Below are positions 1 to 7,466 of a stretch of 11,782 nt of DNA, one piece after another (positions within the stretch are counted from its first letter, which is position 1; each line of letters opens with the position of its first letter). The stretch covers positions 1-11,782 of the forward strand of contig JAAYQH010000072.1 of assembly GCA_012519365.1 (NCBI GenBank). Direction: 5' to 3'. This DNA comes from Planctomycetota bacterium. GTDB lineage: Bacteria > Planctomycetota > Phycisphaerae > Sedimentisphaerales > Anaerohalosphaeraceae. The notes under the pieces are model-generated. The model saw only the letters and a list, made by a program, of their open reading frames with translations, made no database searches and had not been told where the DNA came from. Made by a program: the position numbers and the translations under genes.

Positions 1-77
1 CCCGCCACACTTTTCGACGGAATTGATTATCACCGTGCAACATCCCCCAAAACCTTTCTTTCTATAGTATTGCGTGC

Positions 78-116
78 AAAGAAACGGACTGTGCCGCACT
101 TTCGACACAGTCCGTT
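78..116 (-). terminator. Intrinsic terminator of the LamG/dockerin-like gene
   Basis: A perfect 11-bp inverted repeat (arms 83-93 and 106-116, AACGGACTGTG/CACAGTCCGTT) encloses a 12-base loop. On the minus strand it is followed by TCTTT, a short U-rich tail. It begins about 48 bases after the stop codon of the gene ending at 164. The rest of positions 1-163 shows no convincing gene. Confidence 0.75.
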
Positions 117-163
117 CCGTTCTCATTCATTGTGCAGTGCAATTTATCTCACACCAAACAGGA

Positions 164-2170
164 CTACAGGGCGTAGGGATCTTCGCACGTTGGATCGGCC
201 GGATTGTTGCACCGGAGCCAATCCTGGGCCAGAATCGCCAGATCAAGCAGATCCACCTGACAATCCTCATTCAAGTCACTGGCAAAAAGCAGGCCATCGG
301 CCTTTACCAATTCACAGGAGGCCTGGAGCACAATCACCGTAAATTCATAATTAATCTCGTCCTCAACACCATACATTCCGTCATTGATAAACAGTTTAAA
401 GGTATATTCACCCGGCTGCGTAAAGGTCACCTCAGGGGCCGCTGCGTCCGTTGCAGAGAATATCGCCGCCTGCCCTTCTTCAGGATCCGGATAAGTCTGC
501 ATCCAGTTATACTGGATTTCGTCATCGTGAGCGTCAAAGACCTCTGCGCTGAAGACAATTGTTGTCTCACCTTTCAAGATAATCGACTCCGGCGCATCGA
601 CACCCACGATCACCGGCGCGGAATTCAACCCCATCTGAACCAGCGAACGCACCGTCTCTTCGTCAATCGGGTAGCTGTACAGCCGCAAATCATCCAACAT
701 CCCGAACATATAATCGCCGGGGTACTGGGCAGGATCAACATTCTTGTTCTTTGCACCAATGTACAGTGTCTGGCCGACATAGGGATGCAACGCACGGTAG
801 GTTTCGAATTCTTGGGTACCTGCCAAGGCCCCGTCCACATAAATCTTAATGCTCTTGCCGTCATATGTTGCGGCCACATGGTGCCACTGCTTGGCGGGGA
901 ACAACGGCACATTCAGCATTCGGTCTCTAAAAGGCGAGGCAATAAAGCGAAGCGAATTGTCTTCTCGCAGCAGACGGAAGATATTAACATCATCGTTTGT
1001 ATCATTGCCGAACTGGGCGATACGTCGGTTGCCGTTCCAGTCATATGCATTGACCCAGGCCGCAACCGAAATGCCAAAATCAAGATTCGTCAAATTGGGA
1101 TCTGTCACACTGTTGGGGTCAGGAGTTACCTGCACATACCCGTAATCTTCGAAATGAAGGGCATAATTAGCTTCACCATCTGCCGGAATCCACCCCTCAA
1201 TAAAGTTTGGATCCTTTTCCGGGTCATTGTTAAAGTTGCCCATAATGCCGTGATCCGGATCTCCAGCCAAGTCACGAACGATCGTCCCTTCGCCTTCATT
1301 AAACGGCCAATACCCGACCAACTTGTGATCAACCTGCGAATCCCACACCCGCACCGTTGCTGTTACAGGATTGGATACATTGCCGCTGTCATCGGTTACC
1401 TCTGCACGAAAGACATAGGTTCCACGAGCAGGCAATATCAGTTCGGCGGTCGTTTGATTCTGAACAGCATCAAGATCGACTGCCGCCGGACCGGAGACCT
1501 GTGTCCAGACAATCTCCCAGTTTGTCGAATCAAAATCATAGATACTCAGATTGAGTGTAATCGTCGGATCAGCCATATCAACCACCGACACGGCCGGCTC
1601 CATCGTCACAGCCGCGGCCCATCCGTTATCCGGCGGTGCAAGCAACTCTATTTCAGCGATCTGAAACATTGAGCCGCCTCCCAAAGTTGGAAACATCAGT
1701 CGATAATGCCGATATTCAGTCTGATTATTGAAAATAATCGGCGTTTCATTCTTTGTTAGACGCGGCCAGCCGCCAATAAAGTCCACAATAGGTCCTTGAG
1801 AAATCAACGTCCATGGTCCATTTGCGGAGACATTCGAGCCGTACAACTCATAACTGTGCGGATCACGATCGGCAGCGTCATTTGCCGTAGTGAAAGAGAG
1901 ACCCTGGACAAGGGTCGGTTGAGGAGTTCCTGTCCCCAATTGCGTGGTAATGATAATGCCGGCTACTTGGCCGTCTCTGAAATGCAGATACTTAGTGTTG
2001 ACGTTGTTATCAATCGCAAATGGCGGCGCCTCGCCAGCCAGCCAGCGATTGTTATTGGGCTGCCCAATAACCGGATCGTCCGGCCTGGTTACGTCCTCAG
2101 CCGTCGGCGCCGCCGGCGAAAGGCCTGCTAAGATAACACTTACCATTAAAAGAATTGACAATGCCCGCAT
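164..2170 (-). CDS. Secreted discoidin-like/PKD/LamG/PKD protein with C-terminal dockerin-like motif
   Basis: This 668-residue exported protein is probably a surface or glycan-binding protein; no catalytic domain is seen. Seen: a signal peptide (MRALSILLMVSVILAGLSPA); a discoidin-like beta-sandwich at about 35-180 (SFTTANDAADRDPHSYELYG); a PKD/Ig-like domain at about 185-275; a LamG/concanavalin-like domain at about 283-513 (GYWPFNEGEG, WHHVAATYDG, IYVDGALAG, GMLDDLRLYSYP); a second PKD-like domain at about 518-615; and a single dockerin-like calcium loop near 632-650 (DLNEDCQVDLLDLAILAQDW, with Asp/Asn at loop positions 1, 3, 5, 9 and 12). A true type I dockerin carries two such loops; one is present here. 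The ATG at 2170 is chosen over an in-frame TTG nine codons upstream because GGAGGG lies 7 bases before it and the signal peptide then starts cleanly. The stop is TAG. The gene is separated from the upstream operon by a terminator and has its own promoter. Its ligand is unknown; the neighbours suggest mannose-rich glycans, which is inference. Confidence 0.88.
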   Translation of the reverse strand: MRALSILLMVSVILAGLSPAAPTAEDVTRPDDPVIGQPNNNRWLAGEAPPFAIDNNVNTKYLHFRDGQVAGIIITTQLGTGTPQPTLVQGLSFTTANDAADRDPHSYELYGSNVSANGPWTLISQGPIVDFIGGWPRLTKNETPIIFNNQTEYRHYRLMFPTLGGGSMFQIAEIELLAPPDNGWAAAVTMEPAVSVVDMADPTITLNLSIYDFDSTNWEIVWTQVSGPAAVDLDAVQNQTTAELILPARGTYVFRAEVTDDSGNVSNPVTATVRVWDSQVDHKLVGYWPFNEGEGTIVRDLAGDPDHGIMGNFNNDPEKDPNFIEGWIPADGEANYALHFEDYGYVQVTPDPNSVTDPNLTNLDFGISVAAWVNAYDWNGNRRIAQFGNDTNDDVNIFRLLREDNSLRFIASPFRDRMLNVPLFPAKQWHHVAATYDGKSIKIYVDGALAGTQEFETYRALHPYVGQTLYIGAKNKNVDPAQYPGDYMFGMLDDLRLYSYPIDEETVRSLVQMGLNSAPVIVGVDAPESIILKGETTIVFSAEVFDAHDDEIQYNWMQTYPDPEEGQAAIFSATDAAAPEVTFTQPGEYTFKLFINDGMYGVEDEINYEFTVIVLQASCELVKADGLLFASDLNEDCQVDLLDLAILAQDWLRCNNPADPTCEDPYAL

Positions 2171-2177
2171 GATCGGA

Positions 2178-2183
2178 CCCTCC
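2178..2183 (-). promoter_or_regulatory. Shine-Dalgarno that fixes the LamG gene start
   Basis: GGAGGG on the minus strand sits 7 bases before the ATG at 2170. It lies inside the longer reading frame that begins with TTG at 2197, so it supports the downstream ATG as the true start. Confidence 0.7.
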
Positions 2184-2293
2184 GAAAAGAAGTACAATAT
2201 GATCGTGAGCCACTACACTGTGGACTCCACTGTCCTGATTTTGTACGTTTGTATCGTCCGCCGGCCGATGCCGGATTACGTCAATTCAAAAAT

Positions 2294-2309
2294 GATAATA
2301 CATATTATC
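2294..2309. promoter_or_regulatory. 16-bp dyad over the -10 box (possible operator)
   Basis: GATAATA-CA-TATTATC is a perfect 7-bp inverted repeat with a 2-base centre. It covers the GATAAT -10 box and the expected start point of the LamG promoter. A repressor dimer there would block transcription, but no cognate regulator is in the window and AT-rich dyads can arise by chance. Confidence 0.35.
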
Positions 2310-2332
2310 GCCTTTTTGGGCATACAAGTCAA
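2304..2332 (-). promoter_or_regulatory. Sigma-70-type promoter for the LamG gene
   Basis: Minus strand: TTGACT (2332-2327), a 17-base spacer, then GATAAT (2309-2304). Each hexamer differs from consensus at one position and the spacing is optimal. Transcription would start near 2297, giving a leader of about 125 bases. The promoter lies just past the terminator of the upstream operon, so this gene is likely an independent unit. Confidence 0.7.
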
Positions 2333-2397
2333 TAGGAAAAAAGAATCAAATATAGGACAAATGTAACATTTCCGGCACCCAAGCACAGCTCTCCCCA

Positions 2398-2431
2398 AAA
2401 GAACCGCCCCTGTTGTGAGGGGCGGCTCTTT
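2398..2431 (-). terminator. Intrinsic terminator closing the PTS-GH38-GH76 operon
   Basis: A 13-bp stem (2398-2410 with 2419-2431) encloses an 8-base loop and has a GC-rich core CCGCCCC/GGGGCGG. In the minus-strand transcript position 2403/2426 forms a G-U pair, while the plus-strand transcript would have an A-C mismatch, so the stem favours minus-strand use. The U-rich segment UUCUUUU follows the core. It begins 11 bases after the GH76 stop. Confidence 0.8.
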
Positions 2432-2442
2432 CATCAATGCTT

Positions 2443-3537
2443 CTAACGGGCATCGGCCAAAACCCAGAACGCCCGTGCATTCGAGGCCGGATACAACAAA
2501 TTCCACTCTGTAATCTCACCCTCGGTAGGCCTGTCCCACCGCTTGGGATACCGGCCTTTGGGGTCTCGAACGTGTTCATAGAGATAAGTCGCCGCCTTTT
2601 GCGAAACCTCTTGCCAGTGGGATTGGTCTGACACCTTGGACAGGTTCACCCATCCTTCAACCAGCGTCCAGACAAACATCGCCTCACAGCGAACCGCTCC
2701 GGTCTGCGGATCAACCCAGTGTTTTTCCGCGGCTGCGGCAATGGCGTTGGCCTTTTCCAGGTAACGCTTAACCCCGGTCAACTGATAGAGTTTGGCATAG
2801 TTTTGAAGCGGCATCCCTGTATTGTATGTCCATTTCGTCCGGTTAATCCGGCCCCGCGGCGTGATGCTGTCAAAATACAAATGGTCAGAATCCTGAAGAT
2901 GTTCATCCAGCCATACCATCAACGCCTTGGCGGTCTCCAGATAGGCCCGTCGTCCCGTCACTTCGTAATATCGCAGGCACGCAAACGCCGTTGGCGCCAC
3001 CGAACAGGTATTCATCGTTTGCTTGGGGGCCTCACGCCACCAGATACCCCCTTGTTCCTGATTGACCCCGCTCAGCGAAAATTCAATCGTTTTTTCCGCA
3101 CGCTCAAGATATGTCTTGTCTTTGACTGCCTCATAGGCGTCAATCAGTCCCATCGCCACCCATGCGTTGTCGTCATAATAGCGTTCCACATCAGTGCGCG
3201 GATGCGGCAAATGGTCATAGCCGCCGATGCCGTTATACTCGACCCAGTAGCGATCCATATGTCGGATCAATTGATCCAGCGGCTCCGCATAGGTCTTGGC
3301 ATCTGTTTGAGCGGCTTTAGCATACGCCAGCATCAACATCGAATTGCCCCATGTATAGGCAATCGCCCGTTTGGTGTGATCTTCGTAATACGCGCCGGGG
3401 CGATTGGCGATTGCGTGATCACGCTGAACCACTTCTATTGCTTGCCGTGCCATTTTTTCGAAAGTATTGTCCGGCGCCGCCGAAGCCGCCTCCGGCAGAC
3501 ACAAGACCCATACCATTAAGATCGTCGTAACTGACAT
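2443..3537 (-). CDS. Secreted GH76 family glycosidase (alpha-1,6-mannanase type)
   Basis: Family GH76 enzymes hydrolyse alpha-1,6-mannan backbones such as those of fungal cell walls. The protein of about 364 residues fits a single (alpha/alpha)6-barrel domain. Seen: a likely signal peptide ending near AASA; the paired catalytic aspartates in RYYDDNAWVAMGLIDAYE (D122-D123); the family-like GGIWWRE and NTCSVAPTAF segments; and TYNTGMPLQNYAKLYQLTG. The ATG at 3537 is preferred over the GTG at 3546, because AAGGAAAGGG lies 8 bases before the ATG but abuts the GTG. The signal peptide lacks a strong positively charged start, so export is likely rather than certain. It is the last gene of the operon, 26 bases after the frame of the GH38 C-terminal remnant, and a terminator follows its TAG stop. 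Joint action with the GH38 on the same alpha-mannoside polymer is inferred. Exact linkage specificity cannot be read from the sequence. Confidence 0.87.
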   Translation of the reverse strand: MSVTTILMVWVLCLPEAASAAPDNTFEKMARQAIEVVQRDHAIANRPGAYYEDHTKRAIAYTWGNSMLMLAYAKAAQTDAKTYAEPLDQLIRHMDRYWVEYNGIGGYDHLPHPRTDVERYYDDNAWVAMGLIDAYEAVKDKTYLERAEKTIEFSLSGVNQEQGGIWWREAPKQTMNTCSVAPTAFACLRYYEVTGRRAYLETAKALMVWLDEHLQDSDHLYFDSITPRGRINRTKWTYNTGMPLQNYAKLYQLTGVKRYLEKANAIAAAAEKHWVDPQTGAVRCEAMFVWTLVEGWVNLSKVSDQSHWQEVSQKAATYLYEHVRDPKGRYPKRWDRPTEGEITEWNLLYPASNARAFWVLADAR

Positions 3538-3545
3538 TGGATACA

Positions 3546-3555
3546 CCCTTTCCTT
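3546..3555 (-). promoter_or_regulatory. Shine-Dalgarno that fixes the GH76 start
   Basis: AAGGAAAGGG on the minus strand ends 8 bases before the ATG at 3537. The alternative GTG at 3546 would overlap it, so the ATG is the better start. Confidence 0.65.
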
Positions 3556-3563
3556 AATCGCGG

Positions 3564-3887
3564 CTATTTTGCCGGAAAGACATCGATTTCATTAAAGAAC
3601 GTACTTTGAACCATCAAGTCCGTCACCCACATCAGATACCGGTACTGCTTATCTTTTGGAAACACTACACAAGACGCATGCACACCGCCCTGGCCAAGAT
3701 GTCGGGTATCAACCCGCGCAATCAGCGTCCAGCCGCCTCCGTCCTCGGCCTGTAAATCCGCATCAAGCGGGATTTTTTCCGTCGCCGCCCACAAACTGAA
3801 GGTCTGAGGAGCACGATCAGAACGATGCCAGGAATAGGTGCAAACCTTCTCAAGGGCAACGGCCTTTCTCAAATCGACGGCAAACCG
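3564..3887 (-). other. Detached C-terminal end of the GH38 protein, in frame beyond a TGA
   Basis: After the TGA at 3890-3888 the same reading frame stays open for 107 codons to a TAG at 3564. The residues after the stop begin RFAVDLRKAVALEKVCTYSW and complete the second half of a discoidin-like beta-sandwich (TYSWH, APQTFSLWAA, then FNEIDVF near the end) whose first half lies before the stop. It is therefore the severed or readthrough end of the GH38 protein, not a separate gene. A TTG at 3872 could be taken as a start, but no Shine-Dalgarno precedes it and it falls in mid-domain. Gene-like amino-acid composition persists to the TAG, so the lesion is either recent, an error, or read through. 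Confidence 0.8.
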
Positions 3888-3889
3888 TC
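3876..3889 (-). other. 5-bp hairpin overlapping the in-frame TGA
   Basis: In the minus-strand transcript GACGG-UUUG-CCGUC forms a perfect 5-bp stem with a 4-base loop, starting at the G of UGA (3889). A bacterial SECIS element would be longer and sit further downstream, so this is recorded as a structure of unknown meaning. Confidence 0.3.
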
Positions 3890-6800
3890 ATTCGCCATTA
3901 TCAAAAAAAGTGCACCGATCAAGATCATCGTTGTTGCGACCGACCAGCCCATCATTAAGCCGAACCAGCCGCCCCTCGGCTCCGCCCATACTGGGCGGAG
4001 CAAAATAGCCGTTCTGGCAATACCTAAATTCCACCCCATTGCCGGCATGTTGGTCGGCATAATCCTGATCCGTCGGTTTACACAGCGTCAATGCATCATA
4101 ACTGTCCGCACGCTCCATCGTCACTGTCCCGAGGGGCGTTTTGCCCGAAAGATAATCGCCGGGGCGTTTGCGCACGGTAATCTCAGGGCGATTATCAAAG
4201 TTGTCATACAAATCAGCCGCCCCTCGAACCGGTTTGGCCGGATCGGCTGCGGCCATCGCAAAGACCTTAATCTTCGGCTCGTCCGGAAGCACGACAAAAT
4301 CCGCACCGGCTGGAATGGGAAAATCATATTTGAAGATATAACTGAATTGGTACGCCTCATTTTCACCGGTGGCGGTATGTCGATGCGTCGCAAACCAGGC
4401 CACCGAATCGCGTTTGATGTAGCCCTTATTGATAGCGGTTAGCCAGCCCAAACAATTGTAGTCAATCTCGTTGAATGGCCGATCCCAAACCCGATTGTCA
4501 AACTGTCCGATATATCCTGTCCAGGCCTGTACCGACCAGGGAACCGTTGTATCCCCGATACGCATTGTCGCAGCGGTATCCTCATCCGCCGAGGCCAACA
4601 GATACACCCGCGTCCAGTTGCCCTGCGGCAGTGCGATGCGTTGCCCACGACACGCCACAGCATCACCGTTGGCCTCTGCGGCCGGGGCCATCACAAACTC
4701 CACATCGTCACAGACCAAACGGGCAGGAATCATCTCGGCCGGCATTGTTTTTTTAAGCTCGCCGAAACCCTCCTCTGCTGTTTGACCGTCTCGACTAAAA
4801 AGGCGTACATTGTAATCCAATGCAACCGGCACCGACTGCGGCCTGTCCAAACGTACCGATGCCTCTGCCGGCACGACCGCAAAACTGCGGATGGCATAGC
4901 GTGTCATATCCACCACCAGCGAACCGTCAACCACGTTGGCCGGGCCGATGCGACGCTCCTGTCCGTCCACTTCATAGGCAGATACAATGCCTGTGCCCAG
5001 ACGCAAAACAACGTTTTCGGCGTCTTGTCCGAACAACTCCTGCAGCCGGACAATCACCGCATCGCCGGTTTCGGCCATTTTCATCGCCCGCACATCCACT
5101 TGCGGCGTATTGATATGCAGCATAGAAAACATCTTTCCAAGTGCGCCGCGGTTGCCGCTGTCGGCCTGAAAGGTTCTTAGCGGCTGATTCAGGCGCCGTC
5201 CCTGCCATTCCGACTGGGCCTGAACCCAGTTTCCGGCATGACCGTACAGCCCATAGACAAATTCATGTCGTCCCCAATCCTGGGTCAACTGATCACGATA
5301 ATTGCGATGTCGGGCACCGGGCGTATTCAGCAGCGTCAAACGCACCTCATTGTCACTGGGCTTGTCCGAGCCGAACTTGCAATCCTCAAGGATTGTAACG
5401 CCGTACTCGCCGGACTCATCCGTCAGGGAGAACCATTCCCGGGCCAGCATCTCAAACTGTCGCGGCGTATCGGTTGGCCGCTGCATCACGCCAAGCCCCT
5501 GATTGTACGCGGCCGTTCCATTGTGAACAGTCAACGGGAAACTGGCTTTGAGCACACAGGCCGAGGACTGCCAGTCTACATTATTGTGGACCTCGATGCG
5601 TTTGCCGCCCTCGCCCGCTGTTAAAGAAATACGCTGAACAAAAACGGAGTTGTTCGCCTCCCGCTGCACTTCAAGGGTAGCGCGGACCGGCCCGTTTTCC
5701 ACAACGGCTATCCGGGCAGGGCCGTCCACGCAGCCGATAGGCGGCATCGCTCGATCAGCCCAATCCATATTCCAGGCCGGCCATTCCCTCGGCGTATTGC
5801 GAAGAAACTCAAGACGAACCGGTCGAGCAAGGATGTCGCGTTTGGCCTGCTTGTCATAAATAGCGGCGATATCGCCGTCGCTATTGACGGATACGCGATA
5901 AAAGGCATTCTCAAGCTGCGTCGGGTCAATGTGCAGCTCCGTCCGTCCCCGATAGGGACGCGACGAGGGGCGAACATCATACACACCCACCCCGACTGCC
6001 GGCACATTGGCCAAGAAAATAATCTTCAACCCCGTATCCGTCTTTTCCACAATCTGAGAAGGCACCTCGCTTCCCTTGGGATCGTACACCCGAATCGCCG
6101 ACGGAATACCCCCGGAAAACACAACGGTCGCTTCAGCCACATCCTCTCGGGCAATCGCCAACGGATTATACACCACCACCGGCTCTCCCTGGACGCGTGT
6201 GTCCAGCCCGCGGACAAGCCCTGTCATCGAATGCGTCAACACGGATGCAAACCCATTGGCCGCGATGATTTCATCGTTCCAGGCAAACTCGTACGCTTTG
6301 GGTATCGCTGTTCCGGGCAGAATATCGTGCATTTGACTGACCAAAACCCGCTGCCAGGAGCGATTGAGCATCGCTTTGGGATATGATGTTGCGCCCAGCC
6401 ATCGGCTGATCACTGCGGCCCGTTCAGCCGCATCGGCTAACAGTTCATTCTTGCGATTCATACGTTTCATAAAGGCCTGCGAAGTCATCGTTCCCGATGA
6501 ATGCTCGGTCAGCATCAACTCGCCAATGTATTTGGGCAGACGGGCTTTTTGCTCTTTGCTGAGGTCTTGATACAACCGGTCGGCCGAGGTCAGCAGCACA
6601 TTAATCTCGCTGTCCTCATTGCCGAGACTTTCAATGGCATTGCGGACGTCCTCTTCCCGCGGGGCCCCGCCCATATCACCGACGCCGTAATAACGATAAT
6701 CTGCGAAGATTCCGCTGCGACGACCATTTTCATCAATCCGCCTGATCCAGTCCCGATTGATATCCAGACGCGGCGGTATCGAACCGACATAATCTGTCGC

Positions 6801-7418
6801 ATTCAGGGCGGCAGTTATCGACCGCCCGTCCGGGCCTTCCCACAGACCGACGTTAAACGGAATCCCCATCGCCGAGCCCCAAGTCAGTTTCTGCGTCGAA
6901 AATCCCAACAATCCCGCATGTGCCCAAACGGACGGCATATACGCCGGAAAACCGAAACAATCCGGCAGCAGAAAATCGTTGCTCTCGGTTCCGAACTCCG
7001 CGCGGAAAAAAGCATTTCCATACAAGATTTGCCGCAACACAGATTCTGGCGACGGAATCAGCACATCGCATTCATCCACTGACGAACCTGCCGGGAACCA
7101 CCGTTTTTCGGCGATATAGTGTTTGAGCCGCTCATAGTGTTCCGGGTAATATTCCTTCATCATTTCATAGCGCGACGAACCGCTGAAATTGAATACATAC
7201 TGCGGATATTTTTCCAGCAGTTCAAAATTCTCTTCCAGCGTATTTTTGATAAAGCGATCGATAGTCGTCTGATAAGTCCACCGCCATTGAGAATCCAGGT
7301 GAGCGTATCCCACGACATATAACGTGCGGCCCGATTCGAGATTTTGCGGACCTTCCAAACTGTCCCCCGCCGAGGCGGTTACCGATAGTGCAAGCAATGA
7401 CATCAAAATCATCCTCAT
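3888..7418 (-). CDS. Secreted GH38 alpha-mannosidase-type glycosidase, ended early by an in-frame TGA
   Basis: GH38 enzymes are retaining, zinc-dependent alpha-mannosidases. The predicted product has 1176 residues. Seen: a signal peptide (MRMILMSLLALSVTASA); the zinc-site motif GYAHLDSQWRW (H40, D42); the probable nucleophile in LLPDCFGFPAYMPS (D153); TEHSSGTMTSQAF; and the zinc-site motif MHDILPGT (H364). A long beta-rich C-terminal part follows, as in the family. The last roughly 30 residues before the stop (RLVRLNDGLVGRNNDDLD and onward) begin a discoidin-like domain that continues in the same frame after the TGA, to 3564. The intact protein would have about 1284 residues. The catalytic region is complete, so the short form may still be active. 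The ATG at 7418 is chosen over the ATG at 7442 because GGGAGA lies 6 bases before it. It starts 48 bases after the PTS fusion gene and is probably in the same operon. The signal peptide distinguishes it from cytoplasmic MngB-type enzymes. Substrate is unproven. Confidence 0.88.
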   Translation of the reverse strand: MRMILMSLLALSVTASAGDSLEGPQNLESGRTLYVVGYAHLDSQWRWTYQTTIDRFIKNTLEENFELLEKYPQYVFNFSGSSRYEMMKEYYPEHYERLKHYIAEKRWFPAGSSVDECDVLIPSPESVLRQILYGNAFFRAEFGTESNDFLLPDCFGFPAYMPSVWAHAGLLGFSTQKLTWGSAMGIPFNVGLWEGPDGRSITAALNATDYVGSIPPRLDINRDWIRRIDENGRRSGIFADYRYYGVGDMGGAPREEDVRNAIESLGNEDSEINVLLTSADRLYQDLSKEQKARLPKYIGELMLTEHSSGTMTSQAFMKRMNRKNELLADAAERAAVISRWLGATSYPKAMLNRSWQRVLVSQMHDILPGTAIPKAYEFAWNDEIIAANGFASVLTHSMTGLVRGLDTRVQGEPVVVYNPLAIAREDVAEATVVFSGGIPSAIRVYDPKGSEVPSQIVEKTDTGLKIIFLANVPAVGVGVYDVRPSSRPYRGRTELHIDPTQLENAFYRVSVNSDGDIAAIYDKQAKRDILARPVRLEFLRNTPREWPAWNMDWADRAMPPIGCVDGPARIAVVENGPVRATLEVQREANNSVFVQRISLTAGEGGKRIEVHNNVDWQSSACVLKASFPLTVHNGTAAYNQGLGVMQRPTDTPRQFEMLAREWFSLTDESGEYGVTILEDCKFGSDKPSDNEVRLTLLNTPGARHRNYRDQLTQDWGRHEFVYGLYGHAGNWVQAQSEWQGRRLNQPLRTFQADSGNRGALGKMFSMLHINTPQVDVRAMKMAETGDAVIVRLQELFGQDAENVVLRLGTGIVSAYEVDGQERRIGPANVVDGSLVVDMTRYAIRSFAVVPAEASVRLDRPQSVPVALDYNVRLFSRDGQTAEEGFGELKKTMPAEMIPARLVCDDVEFVMAPAAEANGDAVACRGQRIALPQGNWTRVYLLASADEDTAATMRIGDTTVPWSVQAWTGYIGQFDNRVWDRPFNEIDYNCLGWLTAINKGYIKRDSVAWFATHRHTATGENEAYQFSYIFKYDFPIPAGADFVVLPDEPKIKVFAMAAADPAKPVRGAADLYDNFDNRPEITVRKRPGDYLSGKTPLGTVTMERADSYDALTLCKPTDQDYADQHAGNGVEFRYCQNGYFAPPSMGGAEGRLVRLNDGLVGRNNDDLDRCTFFDNGE

Positions 7419-7424
7419 TTTCAG

Positions 7425-7430
7425 TCTCCC
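7425..7430 (-). promoter_or_regulatory. Shine-Dalgarno that fixes the GH38 start
   Basis: GGGAGA lies 6 bases before the ATG at 7418. The upstream in-frame ATG at 7442 has no comparable site, and the shorter start gives a conventional signal peptide (MRMILMSLL). Confidence 0.6.
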
Positions 7431-7466
7431 AAAAGATAGCATTTATTTATGGACTCGTTAAGCGGT

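Noticed and set aside
1..82. Start of another gene or promoter at the left edge
   Set aside because: A GATAAT-like hexamer occurs on the minus strand, but there is no matching -35 and too little sequence to support a gene.
74..1672. Plus-strand open frame of 532 codons opposite the LamG gene
   Set aside because: It lies wholly antisense to a gene with clear signal peptide, LamG, PKD and dockerin-like motifs. Its translation shows no domain or family pattern and no Shine-Dalgarno, so it is a by-product of codon use on the other strand.
2171..2303. Riboswitch in the LamG leader
   Set aside because: The leader of about 125 bases holds only small imperfect dyads such as GTGGA-C-TCCAC near 2220-2230. 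No known riboswitch class was recognised and no terminator or SD-masking switch is evident.
2719..3519. Plus-strand open frame of 266 codons opposite GH76
   Set aside because: It is antisense to a well-supported GH76 gene and its composition is not protein-like.
3564..3872. Separate small gene of 102 codons starting at TTG
   Set aside because: It is in frame with GH38, begins mid-domain, has no ribosome-binding site, and completes the discoidin-like fold begun before the TGA.
3888..3890. Selenocysteine codon or a genetic code with TGA as Trp
   Set aside because: No SECIS-like stem lies at the right distance, Sec is not expected in this binding domain, and the EIIB gene ends in tandem TGA TGA while Trp elsewhere is TGG. 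TGA is thus a normal stop here.
3870..3900. Frameshift at the T-run near the GH38 stop
   Set aside because: The coding potential continues in the same frame after the TGA, so a substitution, not an insertion or deletion, explains the break.
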